A stretch of 64,000 bases of DNA from NCBI RefSeq assembly GCF_002099195.1, contig NZ_NBYX01000006.1:186001-250000 (forward strand), read 5' to 3'. This document shows, one piece after another, positions 38,145 to 47,513 of the stretch. The stretch's first letter is position 1, and each line of letters begins with the position of its first letter. The notes beneath the pieces were generated by a model that saw only the letters and a list, made by a program, of their open reading frames with translations, had not been told where the DNA came from and made no database searches. The stretch is from Burkholderia puraquae. Its GTDB lineage: Bacteria; Pseudomonadota; Gammaproteobacteria; Burkholderiales; Burkholderiaceae. Position numbers and translations under genes: made by a program.

Positions 38145-38774
38145 CAGCACGCTCCGTTCGGGACGACGCGGCACGACACGCGGCGCGGGCTGGCGAGCAT
38201 GGCGGCAACGATGACGGACGGAAGTGGGGCGGCCCGGCCGCACGGCCGATGCGGTGCGGCGGCAGCGCGCCGACGACGCGCGCGAACGGCACCGCCGGAT
38301 GCGCGGACGCCATGAGGGTGACGGATGCGGATGGTTTGCGTTGTCATGATGAATCCAGTCGACATTGCGGATCGGGCGCGCGTTACGCAGGGGTGGTGAG
38401 ACCGCCTGGCCTCGCGCACGTAGATCGCCATCCAGTCGCGAAGATAGCACCGCAACGCGACGGGAACATCGCGGGGCAGTGATCCGGGCTATCAGGAGGC
38501 GATCATGTCGATCATAGGCCCGCCGCACGGGATCGGGGCGCCGCTGCGTGCACATCGGGCCGAAACGCAGGCGTGGCGGGCCTGGGCGCGAAAATCGCAC
38601 GATGCGCGTTCGCCCGGAGATCCGGGCGGCGGCGGAGTAGGTGTTTACGCGGGGGTCGCCTGGGCGCGGCCCGCCGGGTTGGGCCGGCGAGCGCTCCGGG
38701 GCCGGGCGGTCACCCGCCGGCGGTGTGCAGCCCGCGCGAGCGGGCCGCGTGCAGGCCGGTGCGAAACCGGCCGG
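38145..38774. other. Gene-poor gap upstream of xdhC
   Basis: This 630-bp stretch between xdhC and dsbB has no recognisable gene. A minus-strand frame (38144-38347, ATG at 38347, 67 codons, Arg-rich) ends in TGATG overlapping the xdhC start, but it has no ribosome site and an unnatural composition. No trace of xdhB protein sequence is visible in any frame. The promoter for the purine operon must lie here; I see no clear -10/-35 pair. Confidence 0.45.
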
Positions 38775-39287
38775 TCAGGCCACGAGCTTGCGGCGATGGC
38801 GCCAGAGGCTCGCGACGACCGCGATCAGGATCACGGCGAAGCCGATCAGCGCCCAGCCGGGCAGCAGGATGCCGAAGATCGGCGGGTAGACGGTCTCGCA
38901 CAGCCCGGCGACCTTGAACATGCCGGGGAACCACTGCGCGGGCGGCAGGCTGTCGACGATCGGCTGCAGCGTGTCGAAGCCGCAGCTGAAGCCCGGATTC
39001 ATCTGGATCGACAGATGCCGCGCGGCCGTGCCGACGCCGCCGGCCGCGGCGATCGCGATCAGCAGCTCGAGCACCCAGACGCCGCGCCAGTTGCGGATCC
39101 CGGCGGCCAGGAACGCGAAGATCCCGATCGCGCAGAAGAAGTAGCGCTGGATGATGCACAGCGGGCAGGGGTCTTCGTTCTTCACGTACTGAAGGTAGAG
39201 CGCACCGGCCAGCAGGGCGATGCACACCCATCCGAGCAGCATCAGCAGGCGGCGTTCGCGGCGGATTGCGAGCGTGTAGTCGTTCAT
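38775..39287 (-). CDS. dsbB: Disulfide bond formation protein DsbB
   Basis: A 170-residue four-helix inner-membrane quinone reductase that reoxidises DsbA. The first redox pair is in the CPLC motif ([15 protein letters not shown]), and the second pair is in FSCGFDT and GLCETVYPP in the large periplasmic loop. The ATG at 39287 gives a short cytoplasmic N-terminus [13 protein letters not shown] before helix 1. The protein is normal in length. It is isolated on the minus strand between xdhC and the amidase. Confidence 0.95.
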   Translation of the reverse strand: MNDYTLAIRRERRLLMLLGWVCIALLAGALYLQYVKNEDPCPLCIIQRYFFCAIGIFAFLAAGIRNWRGVWVLELLIAIAAAGGVGTAARHLSIQMNPGFSCGFDTLQPIVDSLPPAQWFPGMFKVAGLCETVYPPIFGILLPGWALIGFAVILIAVVASLWRHRRKLVA

Positions 39288-39426
39288 GTCGGCGGGGTTC
39301 CTCGTGGGTCGGTCCGGAAAACAATCGCGCGATTTTAGCGCGAACGGTCTGGCACGAAACTGACAGCGCGCGTGCGGCAACCTGCCGCACCGCGCGTCCA
39401 GTCCGCCGGTGGTCGGTTGGCTGCGG

Positions 39427-40803
39427 TCAGCGGATCGTGTTCAGCACGGCCTCGACCGCCTGGCCGATCGCGAGCAGCGCGTCGTCGCGATGCGGTGCGG
39501 CCGCGAGCATCAGGCCGACCGGCGCCGCGTCGCGCGGATGGCAGGGCAGCGACAGCGCGCACGCGTCGAGGAAGTTGAACGCGCTCGGGTTGCGCAGGAT
39601 CAGCGCGTTGGTGCGCGTGAACGCGGCGTCGTCTGCTTCGAGTTCGGCGATGCGCGGCGGCACGACCGGCACCGTCGGTGCAACGAGCGCGTCGAAGCGC
39701 GACCAGACCGTGTGCGCGGCTTCGTCGAGCATCGCCGTGCGCGCGGCGAGCAGGTCGAGATAGTCGGCCGCGCTCGCAGGTTCTCCCTTCAGGATCCGCG
39801 TGAGCACGCGCGGGTCGTACTGGTCGCGGTGCTGCGCGAGCAGCGGGCGATGCCACGCGTAGGCCTCGATCGGCGAGAAGCCGAAGCGGTTGATGTCCGG
39901 CAGCCGGTCGAGTGCGGGGAAGCGCACTTCCGTGACGATCGCGCCGGCGGCTTCGAGATGCTTGAGCGCGGCATCAAGCGCGGCCGCGACGTCGGCATCG
40001 ACGCCGTCCGTCACGTAGTTCGTCAGCACGCCGAGCCGCACGCCTTCGAGCGGCCGGGCGGCCGGCACGTGCGGTTCGAGGCCCGCGAGCATCCGGTCGA
40101 CGAGCGCACAGCAGGCGACCGTCAGGCCGATCGGGCCGAACGAGTCGAGCGTCGTCGACAGCGGCACGCCGCCTTGCGTCGGGATCCGGCTCGCGGTCGG
40201 CTTGAAGCCGGTCAGCCCGCAAAGCGCCGCCGGAATGCGGATCGAGCCGCCCGTGTCGGTGCCGAGCGCGACGGCCGCCATCCCGTCGGCGACGGACGCG
40301 GCCGCGCCGGACGACGAGCCGCCGGAAATCCGCGCGTCGCCCGGCACGTCGCGGTGGTACGGCGAGCGCGGATGGCCGAAGTGCGGATTCAGCCCGAGCC
40401 CCGAGAATGCGAATTCGCTCATGTTGGTGCGGCCGACCAGCACCGCGCCCGCGCGCTTGAGCCGCGCGACGGCGACCGCGTCGGTGCGCGCGGCCGGCGC
40501 GCCGTCGAGCACGCGCGAACCCGCGCGCGTCACCTGGCCCGCGACGTCGAACAGGTCCTTGACCGACACGGGAATGCCTGCGAGCGGCGACAGCACGGTG
40601 CCCGCGGCGCGCAGCCGGTCATGCGCGTCGGCGGCCGCGCGCGCATTGTCGGCATCGACTTCGGTGAAGACGACCGCACCCTGGCCCGACGGATCGGCGA
40701 TCCGGTCGAGCGCGGTGTCGACGAGCGCGCGGCTCGTGGTCCGGCCGGCGGCGAGGTCGGCGGCGAGCTGGGCGAGCGGGGGGAAGGGCGTGAAAGTGGT
40801 CAT
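39427..40803 (-). CDS. Amidase-signature family amidase
   Basis: A 458-residue hydrolase with the Ser-cisSer-Lys triad: PVSVKD (Lys82), GGSSSG (cis-Ser ~163) and [16 protein letters not shown] (nucleophile Ser187). It is most similar in pattern to AtzF/allophanate hydrolase-type or indoleacetamide-type amidases, but the substrate cannot be determined. Downstream of the amidase core no extra allophanate-specific C-terminal domain is seen. The GntR-type regulator gene ends 6 bases before this gene's start, so the two are probably cotranscribed. Confidence 0.88.
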   Translation of the reverse strand: MTTFTPFPPLAQLAADLAAGRTTSRALVDTALDRIADPSGQGAVVFTEVDADNARAAADAHDRLRAAGTVLSPLAGIPVSVKDLFDVAGQVTRAGSRVLDGAPAARTDAVAVARLKRAGAVLVGRTNMSEFAFSGLGLNPHFGHPRSPYHRDVPGDARISGGSSSGAAASVADGMAAVALGTDTGGSIRIPAALCGLTGFKPTASRIPTQGGVPLSTTLDSFGPIGLTVACCALVDRMLAGLEPHVPAARPLEGVRLGVLTNYVTDGVDADVAAALDAALKHLEAAGAIVTEVRFPALDRLPDINRFGFSPIEAYAWHRPLLAQHRDQYDPRVLTRILKGEPASAADYLDLLAARTAMLDEAAHTVWSRFDALVAPTVPVVPPRIAELEADDAAFTRTNALILRNPSAFNFLDACALSLPCHPRDAAPVGLMLAAAPHRDDALLAIGQAVEAVLNTIR

Positions 40804-40809
40804 GGCGGC

Positions 40810-41490
40810 TCAGGGGCGAAGATGTTGGAGAAGCGTGGAGCGAAACGAATCGATATGGCTTTCGACGGCCACGCGCGCGCCGGCGGCGTCGCGCGCGGAC
40901 AGCCGATCGAACAGTTCGCGATGCTCATGCTGGACGTCGGCGAGATGGTGAGGTTCGGACAGCGTGACGAACCAGAAGCGCAGCGAGCGCTCGTGCAGCG
41001 CGCGCAGGATCTCGGCGAGGACCGCATTGCGCGCGGCCGCGGCGATCGCCTGGTGGAACGCGCGGTCGAGCTCCATCATGCCTTCGACGTCGTGCGTGTC
41101 GACGCACGCCTGCCCGTCGTCGAGCAGCGCGGCCAGGCGCGCGAGATCGTCGGGCGTCGCATGGCGCGCGGCGAGTTCCGCGCAGTGCGCTTCGTTGATG
41201 CGCCGCACGTCGATCACCGCGACGATGTCGTCGAGCGACAGCGGCTGCACCATCAATCCCTTGCGCGGCATCACGGACAGCAGCCCTTCGAGCACGAGCC
41301 GATGCACGGCCTGGTGCACCGGCGTGCGGCCGATGCCGGTGCGCGCGACGAGGTCGGCTTCGTTGAGGGCGGCACCGGGCTTCAGGCGCATCGTGATGAT
41401 GTCGCGCTGGATCAGCGCGTACGCGCGGTCGGCGAGGCTGGCCGCCGGCGCGGCGGGGCGCTCACGGGTGACGTCGGTCAGGGCATTCAT
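40810..41490 (-). CDS. GntR-family regulator (FadR/FCD type)
   Basis: A 226-residue repressor-type regulator. The winged HTH spans ~15-85 (ADRAYALIQRDIITMRLKPGAALNEADLVARTGIGRTPVHQAVHRLVLEGLL), and the C-terminal FCD ligand domain has its metal-binding pattern (EAHCAELAARHATP, ELDRAFHQAIAAAARN, HEHRELFDRLSARD). It starts at 41490. The amidase gene follows immediately on the same strand, so it probably controls its own operon. A perfect palindrome, GTGATATATCAC, lies 81 bp upstream as a candidate operator. Confidence 0.9.
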   Translation of the reverse strand: MNALTDVTRERPAAPAASLADRAYALIQRDIITMRLKPGAALNEADLVARTGIGRTPVHQAVHRLVLEGLLSVMPRKGLMVQPLSLDDIVAVIDVRRINEAHCAELAARHATPDDLARLAALLDDGQACVDTHDVEGMMELDRAFHQAIAAAARNAVLAEILRALHERSLRFWFVTLSEPHHLADVQHEHRELFDRLSARDAAGARVAVESHIDSFRSTLLQHLRP

Positions 41491-41571
41491 GCAGGGGGCG
41501 GTGCGGCGGCCGGACGGGGCACGATCATGGCGCGGGTGACCGGGAAGCGTGGACGATGTTTGGATATTATT

Positions 41572-41583
41572 GTGATATATCAC
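41572..41583. promoter_or_regulatory. Candidate operator palindrome GTGATATATCAC
   Basis: A perfect 12-bp palindrome in the intergenic region between the GntR gene (leftward) and the glutamine amidotransferase gene (rightward). It stands out as AT-rich in a GC-rich region. FCD-type GntR proteins often bind short palindromes of this kind upstream of their own operon. Binding is inference. Confidence 0.45.
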
Positions 41584-41770
41584 TGGTGTCCAGTACCGGC
41601 GGCGATGCATCGGCGTTGCCGGCGCGCGGGCGGGGACGCTCCCCGATGTGGTTTGCCGCCGACTTGCAACAATATCGACAGGATGTTGCAGGTTTGCCGC
41701 TCGATCGTGCGCTGAAGCATAATGAATCCTCGTTTATCCATACGCGTGAGCGACGTACCAGACCATCGTC

Positions 41771-42961
41771 ATGAGCGAAAACACGCCTTCCCCGGCCGGT
41801 CTGCCCGGCACCTCCTCCGTTTCTTCCGATTCCCCCCGTCCCGCTCCGGCGCAAGCGCCCGATGCGCCGGTAGCCCAGGCCGCCGCGCGGAACGTCGCCG
41901 CGGACGGTGCGTCGCCGGTCACGGCAGCGTCCGAGCCGGGCGCGCCCGGTGCAACGGGTGCCGCCGTCGATGGCGTTGCCGCTGCCGCGCCGACGAAGCA
42001 TGGCGCGCCGCCACCGGGGTTCGGCGCGCAGCCCGACTTCGACACACCGCGCCCGCCGCCCGCGAGCGCGCAGAATGCGCCGCCGGCCTACCTGAAACAG
42101 AGCGACACGCCGTGGTCGGTATTCGGCCGGATCGTGGCCGCGCGCGCGCGCCGGCTGTTCGACCGTGCCGGCCAGCGCATCACGCAGCGCACGCTGCGCA
42201 TCGGCGTGTCGGCGCGGATCTTCCATCCGGAACCGGGTGCGAAGGGGCTGCGCGGCAAGACGCTGCAGTATCTCGAGGAATCGATCGCCCACTGGGTGAT
42301 GTCGCGCGACGTGCTCGTGTTCATGATCCCGACCGTCGGCCACCAGGGGATGATTCACCCGAGCAACATCCGCCTGCGCGACTACGCGAAGCATCTCGAC
42401 GGCCTGCTGCTGCAAGGTGGCGCCGACGTATCGCCGCAAACCTACGCCGCGTCCGACGCCCGCCCCGAATGGCCGGGCGATCGCGTGCGCGACATGTACG
42501 AACTCGAGCTGCTGCACGAGTTCGTCGAATCCGGCAAACCCGTCCTCGGCGTGTGCCGCGGCTGCCAGCTGATCAACGTCGCGTTCGGCGGCTCGCTGTA
42601 CCAGGACATCGCCACCGATGTGCCGACCGCGAATGCGCACGTGAGCGAGCATTACGACCAGCATCGTCACGCGATCCGCTTTCCGGATTCGTCGACGCTC
42701 GCGAGCATGTTCCCCGGGCGCAGCGAAGCGATCGTCAACTCGATCCACCATCAGGCGATCCGCGATCTCGGCCGCGATCTGAACATCGAGGCCGTGTCGG
42801 CCGGCGACGGGATCATCGAGGGCATTCGCCATCGCCGCTCGCCGTTCGTCGTCGGCGTGCAGTGGCACCCCGAGTTCCATCGTGCCGGCGGCTCGGAGCT
42901 GCTCGACTGCACGCCGCTGCTCGATGCGTTCCTGCGCGCGGCGCGCGAAACCCGCCTGTAG
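41771..42961 (+). CDS. Class I glutamine amidotransferase (PuuD-like hydrolase)
   Basis: A 396-residue protein. Residues 1 to ~125 are low-complexity Ala/Pro-rich and probably disordered. From ~142 it is a class I GATase-like domain: LLLQGGADVSP, the nucleophile in GVCRGCQLINV (Cys262), and the catalytic pair in VGVQWHPEFH (His366, Glu368). The closest families are gamma-glutamyl-GABA hydrolases (PuuD), but the natural substrate is unknown. No other polyamine gene adjoins. The ATG at 41771 is the first usable start. Confidence 0.88.
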   Translation: MSENTPSPAGLPGTSSVSSDSPRPAPAQAPDAPVAQAAARNVAADGASPVTAASEPGAPGATGAAVDGVAAAAPTKHGAPPPGFGAQPDFDTPRPPPASAQNAPPAYLKQSDTPWSVFGRIVAARARRLFDRAGQRITQRTLRIGVSARIFHPEPGAKGLRGKTLQYLEESIAHWVMSRDVLVFMIPTVGHQGMIHPSNIRLRDYAKHLDGLLLQGGADVSPQTYAASDARPEWPGDRVRDMYELELLHEFVESGKPVLGVCRGCQLINVAFGGSLYQDIATDVPTANAHVSEHYDQHRHAIRFPDSSTLASMFPGRSEAIVNSIHHQAIRDLGRDLNIEAVSAGDGIIEGIRHRRSPFVVGVQWHPEFHRAGGSELLDCTPLLDAFLRAARETRL

Positions 42962-43076
42962 CAAGCCGCATGCTTCGCGTCGCACGAAGGCTGGCCGCAT
43001 CCCGATAAATTCGAGATGCGGCCGTTTCGTTTTGAACGATAATCGCGAGTCCCGATTCGTTCGCCGGAGTCTGACG

Positions 43077-43769
43077 TTGGCTTTCCGAAACTTCTCCCCT
43101 GCACGATGCGCGACGTGGATCGTTGCGCTGGCTGCCTGCATGCAAGCGGGCTCGGCCTGGTCTGCCGACGCGACCGCGCCCGCCGCCGGTACGCGTCCGG
43201 CAGTCACGAGCCTGCGCGGCGACGCGGCGGCATCCAACGCGGCTGCAACGGATGCATCCGCGCAAGGCAACGTCGCCGAGCTGACGCAGATGCTGCACGA
43301 TGGCCGGATCGTCGAGATGCGCACGACGTACAACGGCAGCTACGGTGCGAGCCTGATGTTCGATCCGCGCGAGATGACGTACTACGTCGCGCTGTTTCAG
43401 GACAAGCACCTGTGGCGCGTGATCCGGTCGCAGGAGAAGAGCCGTGCGGAGATGGTGTACGCGAACTTCGTTCAGCAAACCGTACAACTTGCCGACATCG
43501 AAATTCACCGTACCGAGCTGGAGGCACAGAAGGCGTTTCTCGAGCGCGTGATCGCGCTGCAGGCGAATCGTGCACAGCAGTTGCAGGCCGACCTGAGCGT
43601 TGCGCGCAGCCAGCAGGCCGAAGTCGCGCAGCGGCAGCAGTCGGCGCAGGAGCAGACACGGGCGCTGCAGGTCGAGAAGCGGGCCGCGCAGATGCAGTTG
43701 CGTGATCTGCAGGAACAGGTGCGGCAACTCGAGAAGCAGACCGAGACGGGACTGCCTGCGCACAAGTAA
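43077..43769 (+). CDS. DUF2968 family exported protein
   Basis: A 230-residue protein with a signal peptide (AFRNFSPARCATWIVALAACMQAGSAWSA). The mature domain (SAQGNVAELTQMLHDGRIVEMRTTYNGSYGASLMFDPREMTYYVALF) matches DUF2968. The last ~90 residues form a long coiled coil (rich in Gln, Glu and Arg: LEAQKAFLERVIALQANRAQQ and RALQVEKRAAQMQLRDLQEQVRQLEKQ). No ATG fits; a TTG at 43077 with GGAG 8 bases upstream is the best start. It is monocistronic with a terminator, and its function is unknown. Confidence 0.8.
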   Translation: MAFRNFSPARCATWIVALAACMQAGSAWSADATAPAAGTRPAVTSLRGDAAASNAAATDASAQGNVAELTQMLHDGRIVEMRTTYNGSYGASLMFDPREMTYYVALFQDKHLWRVIRSQEKSRAEMVYANFVQQTVQLADIEIHRTELEAQKAFLERVIALQANRAQQLQADLSVARSQQAEVAQRQQSAQEQTRALQVEKRAAQMQLRDLQEQVRQLEKQTETGLPAHK

Positions 43770-43796
43770 CGATTCGTCGGACGGAGAGCGACGAGC

Positions 43797-43830
43797 AAAA
43801 CCCGGCGAAGCGTGCTTCGCCGGGTTTTTT
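43797..43830 (+). terminator. Terminator of the DUF2968 gene
   Basis: AACCCGGCGAAGC / GCTTCGCCGGGTT stem with loop GT, followed by TTTT on the plus strand. Confidence 0.92.
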
Positions 43831-44165
43831 ATGGCGCGGCCATCAGCGCGCGAACGCGTCCGGCGTATCGGTCAAGCGGCGGTGGGATAGTTGGGCCGTC
43901 CAGTCGACGCTGGTGGCGGGCGCGTGTGTTTTGCTTCTGTTTCGGGATGACTCGTACGAGGCGAACGCCGCGATGGCAACGGCAGGGGCGACACAAGGCA
44001 AATGTCGGGATTGCGTGGCATGATGCGCGAACCATGCCGGTGCGCGCGTCGTCGCGCGGCGCGTCGCCGGCGGGCAGCGATGCCCGTGCGCGCCGGCCTG
44101 GCGCCGCGTGCGTCGTCGGATCCATGCGGCGCGGATTCGCGCCATCCGAGCTGAGCGAGAAAAAC
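43831..44165. other. Intergenic region upstream of the tricarboxylate-type transporter
   Basis: About 335 bases with no credible gene; GC-rich open frames crossing it lack ribosome sites and recognisable domains. It must contain the promoter of the transporter at 44166, but I see no clear consensus. A GAGCGAGAAAAAC sequence supplies the ribosome site just upstream of the ATG. Confidence 0.4.
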
Positions 44166-45461
44166 ATGTCCACAGCGTCACACGTCGTCGCGCAGGAATC
44201 GAAATTCCGCACCGTGTTCCGGGTCGTCAGCGGCAACTTCCTGGAAATGTACGACTTCATGGTCTACGGCTATTACGCGTCGGCCATCGCGAAAACCTAC
44301 TTTCCGAGCGGCAACGCATTCGCGTCGCTGATGCTGTCCCTGTCGGTGTTCGGTGCGGGCTTCCTGATGCGGCCGGTCGGCGCGATCGTGCTCGGTGCAT
44401 ACATCGATCATCACGGCCGGCGCAAGGGGCTGATCCTGACGCTCGGGCTGATGGCGCTCGGCACGCTCACGGTGGCCGCGATACCCGGCTATGCAACGAT
44501 CGGCGTGCTCGCACCGGTGCTCGTGCTGCTCGGCCGGCTGCTGCAGGGCTTTTCGGCGGGCGTCGAGCTCGGCGGCGTGTCGGTCTATCTGTCGGAGATC
44601 GCGACGAAGGGGCACAAGGGGTTCTATACGTCGTGGCAGTCGGGCAGCCAGCAAGTGGCCGTCGTGTTCGCCGCGCTCGTCGGCGTGTTGCTGAACCGCG
44701 CGCTGCCGGTCGAGGAGATGACCGCGTGGGGCTGGCGCATTCCGTTCCTGATCGGCTGCCTGATCGTGCCGTTCCTGTTCCTGATCCGTCGTTCGCTGAG
44801 GGAAACCGACGAGTTCCTCGCGAAGCGTCATCGTCCGACGATGGGCGAGATCATGCGTTCGATGCTCGACAACTGGGGCGTCGTGGTGGCGGGTATGGGG
44901 ATGGTGATCATGACGACGGTGTCGTTCTACATGATCACCGCCTATACGCCGACGTTCGGCAAGGAAGTGCTGCACCTGTCGTCGCTCGACGCGCTCGTCG
45001 TGACCGTCTGCGTGGGGATCTCCAATCTCGTGTGGCTGCCGCTGTCCGGTGCGTTGTCCGACCGCATCGGCCGCCGCCCGGTGCTGATTGCGTTCACCGT
45101 GCTGACGCTGCTGTCGGCTTACCCGGCCGTGCTGTGGCTCGTCGGCGATCCGTCGTTCCTGCGGCTGCTCGCGGTCGAGCTGTGGCTGTCGTTCCTGTAC
45201 GCGTCGTATAACGGGGCGATGGTCGTCGCGCTGACCGAAGTGATGCCGGCCGACGTGCGCACGGCCGGTTTCTCGCTGGCATATAGCCTCGCGACGACGA
45301 TCGGCGGCTTCACGCCCGCGATCTCGACGCTGCTGATTCATCAGACCGGGAACAAGGCGGCGCCGGGGCTGTGGCTGAGCGTGGCCGCGATCTGCGGGCT
45401 GATCGCGACGCTCGTGCTGTATCGCACGCCCGAGGCGCGCAACCAGTACAAGGCGGCCTGA
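44166..45461 (+). CDS. MFS tricarboxylate (citrate/tricarballylate) proton symporter
   Basis: A 431-residue, 12-helix transporter of the MHS/CitA-TcuC group. The [20 protein letters not shown] start is typical of citrate-proton symporters. The loop motif is [11 protein letters not shown], followed by [24 protein letters not shown] and, in the second half, [10 protein letters not shown]. Uptake of citrate or tricarballylate is inferred from similarity of these motifs to CitA/TcuC; neighbouring catabolic genes that would confirm it (tcuAB) are absent. It has its own terminator. Confidence 0.85.
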   Translation: MSTASHVVAQESKFRTVFRVVSGNFLEMYDFMVYGYYASAIAKTYFPSGNAFASLMLSLSVFGAGFLMRPVGAIVLGAYIDHHGRRKGLILTLGLMALGTLTVAAIPGYATIGVLAPVLVLLGRLLQGFSAGVELGGVSVYLSEIATKGHKGFYTSWQSGSQQVAVVFAALVGVLLNRALPVEEMTAWGWRIPFLIGCLIVPFLFLIRRSLRETDEFLAKRHRPTMGEIMRSMLDNWGVVVAGMGMVIMTTVSFYMITAYTPTFGKEVLHLSSLDALVVTVCVGISNLVWLPLSGALSDRIGRRPVLIAFTVLTLLSAYPAVLWLVGDPSFLRLLAVELWLSFLYASYNGAMVVALTEVMPADVRTAGFSLAYSLATTIGGFTPAISTLLIHQTGNKAAPGLWLSVAAICGLIATLVLYRTPEARNQYKAA

Positions 45462-45506
45462 CAGGTACCCGCAAGTCGTGCGGCGCCGGCCGCACGCATC
45501 AAACAA

Positions 45507-45532
45507 GGGAGCGCAGCGCGCTCCCTTTTTTT
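45507..45532 (+). terminator. Terminator after the tricarboxylate transporter
   Basis: GGGAGCGC-AGC-GCGCTCCC stem followed by seven Ts on the plus strand. Confidence 0.93.
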
Positions 45533-45542
45533 GCATCTGCGT

Positions 45543-47381
45543 TCAGGCTTCGCGCAGCTTGTCGGCGACCGCGGCCGCCACGTCGAGCCATGCGCCCGGA
45601 GCGGGCTGGCGGGCGAGCCTGGCCTGCGGATACCACGGGCAGTCGTCGCCGGTGAACCAGCGCCAGTCGGGCGCGAACGGCAGCATGACCCACAGCGGCT
45701 TGCCGAGCGCGCCGGCGAGGTGCGCGACCGCCGTATCGATCGTGACGACGCCGTCGAGCCGCGCGATCAGCGCGGCCGTATCGGCAAAGTCGCTCAGCCG
45801 TCCGTCGAGCCGATGCACGCGCGGATGTGCGTCGACGCGCGCGCGTTCGTCGTCGTCGAGTGCGGGCTGCAGCACGATCCAGTCGATGTCCGGCAGCGCA
45901 AGCAGCGGCGCGAGCGCGTCGAACGGCATCGAGCGGTTTTCCTGCGCCTGCCGGCGCCCCGACCACGCGAGGCCGAACTTGCGCTTCGCCTGCCCGCCGA
46001 GCGAGCCGCGAAAGCGCCGGCCGGCGCTGTCGGGGGCATCGAGGTAGCGCGAGCCCGCGACGATGTCCTCCGTCTGAAGCCCGAGCAGGAACGGCAAGCT
46101 CATCAGCGTGCACGCGACATCTGCGGCGGGCGGTTTCGCGGTGCCCTGTGCGACGAGCGTCACACGCCAGCGCGACGCGGCCGGCGCCAGCAGCGTCACG
46201 AGTTCCGGCTGGACTTCGAGCACGACGCGCGCGCAGCGTGCGCGGGCAAGCGGCACGAAGCGGACGAACTGCAGCGTGTCGCCGAAGCCCTGTTCCGCGC
46301 GGATCAGCAGCGTGCGCGACGCAATCGGCTCGCCTTGCCAGCGCGGCAGTGCGCCGAGTGGCGTCGCGCCCGGCGTGTCGTGGCGCGCTTCATAGGCGGG
46401 CAGGCCGCGCGTGAAGTCGCCGAGCGTGAGCAGCGTGACCGCGCGGTGCAGCCGTGCCAGCGTGAGATCGGGCGCGACACGCAGCGCCTGGTCGAATGCG
46501 CGCAGCGCCATCTCGTGCGCACCGAGCGCGTGATGTGCGTTGCCGAGGTTCAGCCAAGCCAGACTGAACGACGGATCGAGACCGACGGCACGCTCGTAGT
46601 AGGGCAGCGCGTCGCGGTGGCGTGCCTGTGCGCACAGTGCGTTCGCGAGCCCGAACAGCGCGAGCGGAAACGGCGGATGCAGCGCGAGCGCGGCTTCGAA
46701 CGCGGCGGCTGCCTCGGTATGCCGGCCGACCGCGTCGAATGTGTTGCCGAGATTGAAATGGGCGGCGACGAAGCGCGGCTGCGCGGCGATTGCGGCCTGG
46801 AAGTGCGCGATTGCGTCGTCGGCGCGGCCCATCGCGTTCAGCGCCATCGCGAGGTTGTTGTGCGCCCCCGCATGCCCGGGCCGCAGCTCGAGCGCGCGAT
46901 GGAACGCGGCGAGCGCGTCGTCGTGGCGGCCGAGCGCGTTCAGCGCGTTGCCGAGATTGTTGTGGATCGATGCATCGTCGGGCGTGAGCCGGAGCGCGCG
47001 GCCGAATGCATCGATCGCATCGTCGTGGCGCTGCAGCGCCGCATATGCATTGCCGAGGTTGTAGTGCGCGAGCGGAAATTCGGGCGCGAGCGTCAGCGCG
47101 TTGCGAAAGCGGTCGACCGCTTCGTCGAGCCGGCCGAGTGCCTTCAGCGCGTTGCCGAGATTGAGGTGCAGCGCGGCATCGTCCGGACGCAGCGCGACGG
47201 CGCGGCCGACGAGATCGGCCGCCTCGGCGTGCTGGCCCTGCTGGTGCCGCAGCACGCCGAACAGATGCAGCGCGTCGGCGTTGGCGGGGTTGGAGGCGAG
47301 CGCGTTGCGATAGCCGTGCTCGGCCTCGGCGAGGCGGCCCGCGCGGTGTGCAGCATACGCTCGGTCGAATGCGGAATCCAT
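45543..47381 (-). CDS. TPR-repeat protein with a glycosyltransferase-like C-terminal domain
   Basis: A 612-residue protein. About eight or nine tetratricopeptide repeats fill residues ~5-310, with units such as AALHLNLGNALKALGRLDEAVDRFRNALTLAP and AAHFNLGNTFDAVGRHTEAAAAFEAAL. The C-terminal ~280 residues resemble the heptosyltransferase/GT41-like fold: GDTLQFVRFVPLARARCARVVLE, WSGRRQAQENRSMPF and VVTIDTAVAHLAGALGKPLWVMLP. Such TPR-GT proteins are annotated as glycosyltransferases of unknown substrate, possibly protein O-glycosylation. The ATG at 47381 is used because the upstream frame is implausible. It is divergent from a flavin monooxygenase gene. Confidence 0.82.
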   Translation of the reverse strand: MDSAFDRAYAAHRAGRLAEAEHGYRNALASNPANADALHLFGVLRHQQGQHAEAADLVGRAVALRPDDAALHLNLGNALKALGRLDEAVDRFRNALTLAPEFPLAHYNLGNAYAALQRHDDAIDAFGRALRLTPDDASIHNNLGNALNALGRHDDALAAFHRALELRPGHAGAHNNLAMALNAMGRADDAIAHFQAAIAAQPRFVAAHFNLGNTFDAVGRHTEAAAAFEAALALHPPFPLALFGLANALCAQARHRDALPYYERAVGLDPSFSLAWLNLGNAHHALGAHEMALRAFDQALRVAPDLTLARLHRAVTLLTLGDFTRGLPAYEARHDTPGATPLGALPRWQGEPIASRTLLIRAEQGFGDTLQFVRFVPLARARCARVVLEVQPELVTLLAPAASRWRVTLVAQGTAKPPAADVACTLMSLPFLLGLQTEDIVAGSRYLDAPDSAGRRFRGSLGGQAKRKFGLAWSGRRQAQENRSMPFDALAPLLALPDIDWIVLQPALDDDERARVDAHPRVHRLDGRLSDFADTAALIARLDGVVTIDTAVAHLAGALGKPLWVMLPFAPDWRWFTGDDCPWYPQARLARQPAPGAWLDVAAAVADKLREA

Positions 47382-47513
47382 GACGCGAAAACTGACGGAA
47401 AGGGTGCATTTTCCCACACCGCGCGTCGGTGCCGCGCGTCGGACGATCGGCATATGGCCCCGTCACGCGGAGCGGCGTAGACTTGCAGGGTCTCGCGTGT
47501 CATCGAGGTTCTC

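Noticed and set aside
38144..38347. 67-codon leftward frame whose stop overlaps the xdhC start (TGATG)
   Set aside because: No ribosome site, Arg/Ala-rich composition and no similarity I can recognise; the overlap may be chance.
44178..45536. 452-codon minus-strand frame opposite the tricarboxylate transporter
   Set aside because: The plus-strand transporter has complete MFS motifs; the antisense product is Arg/His/Gln-rich without domains.
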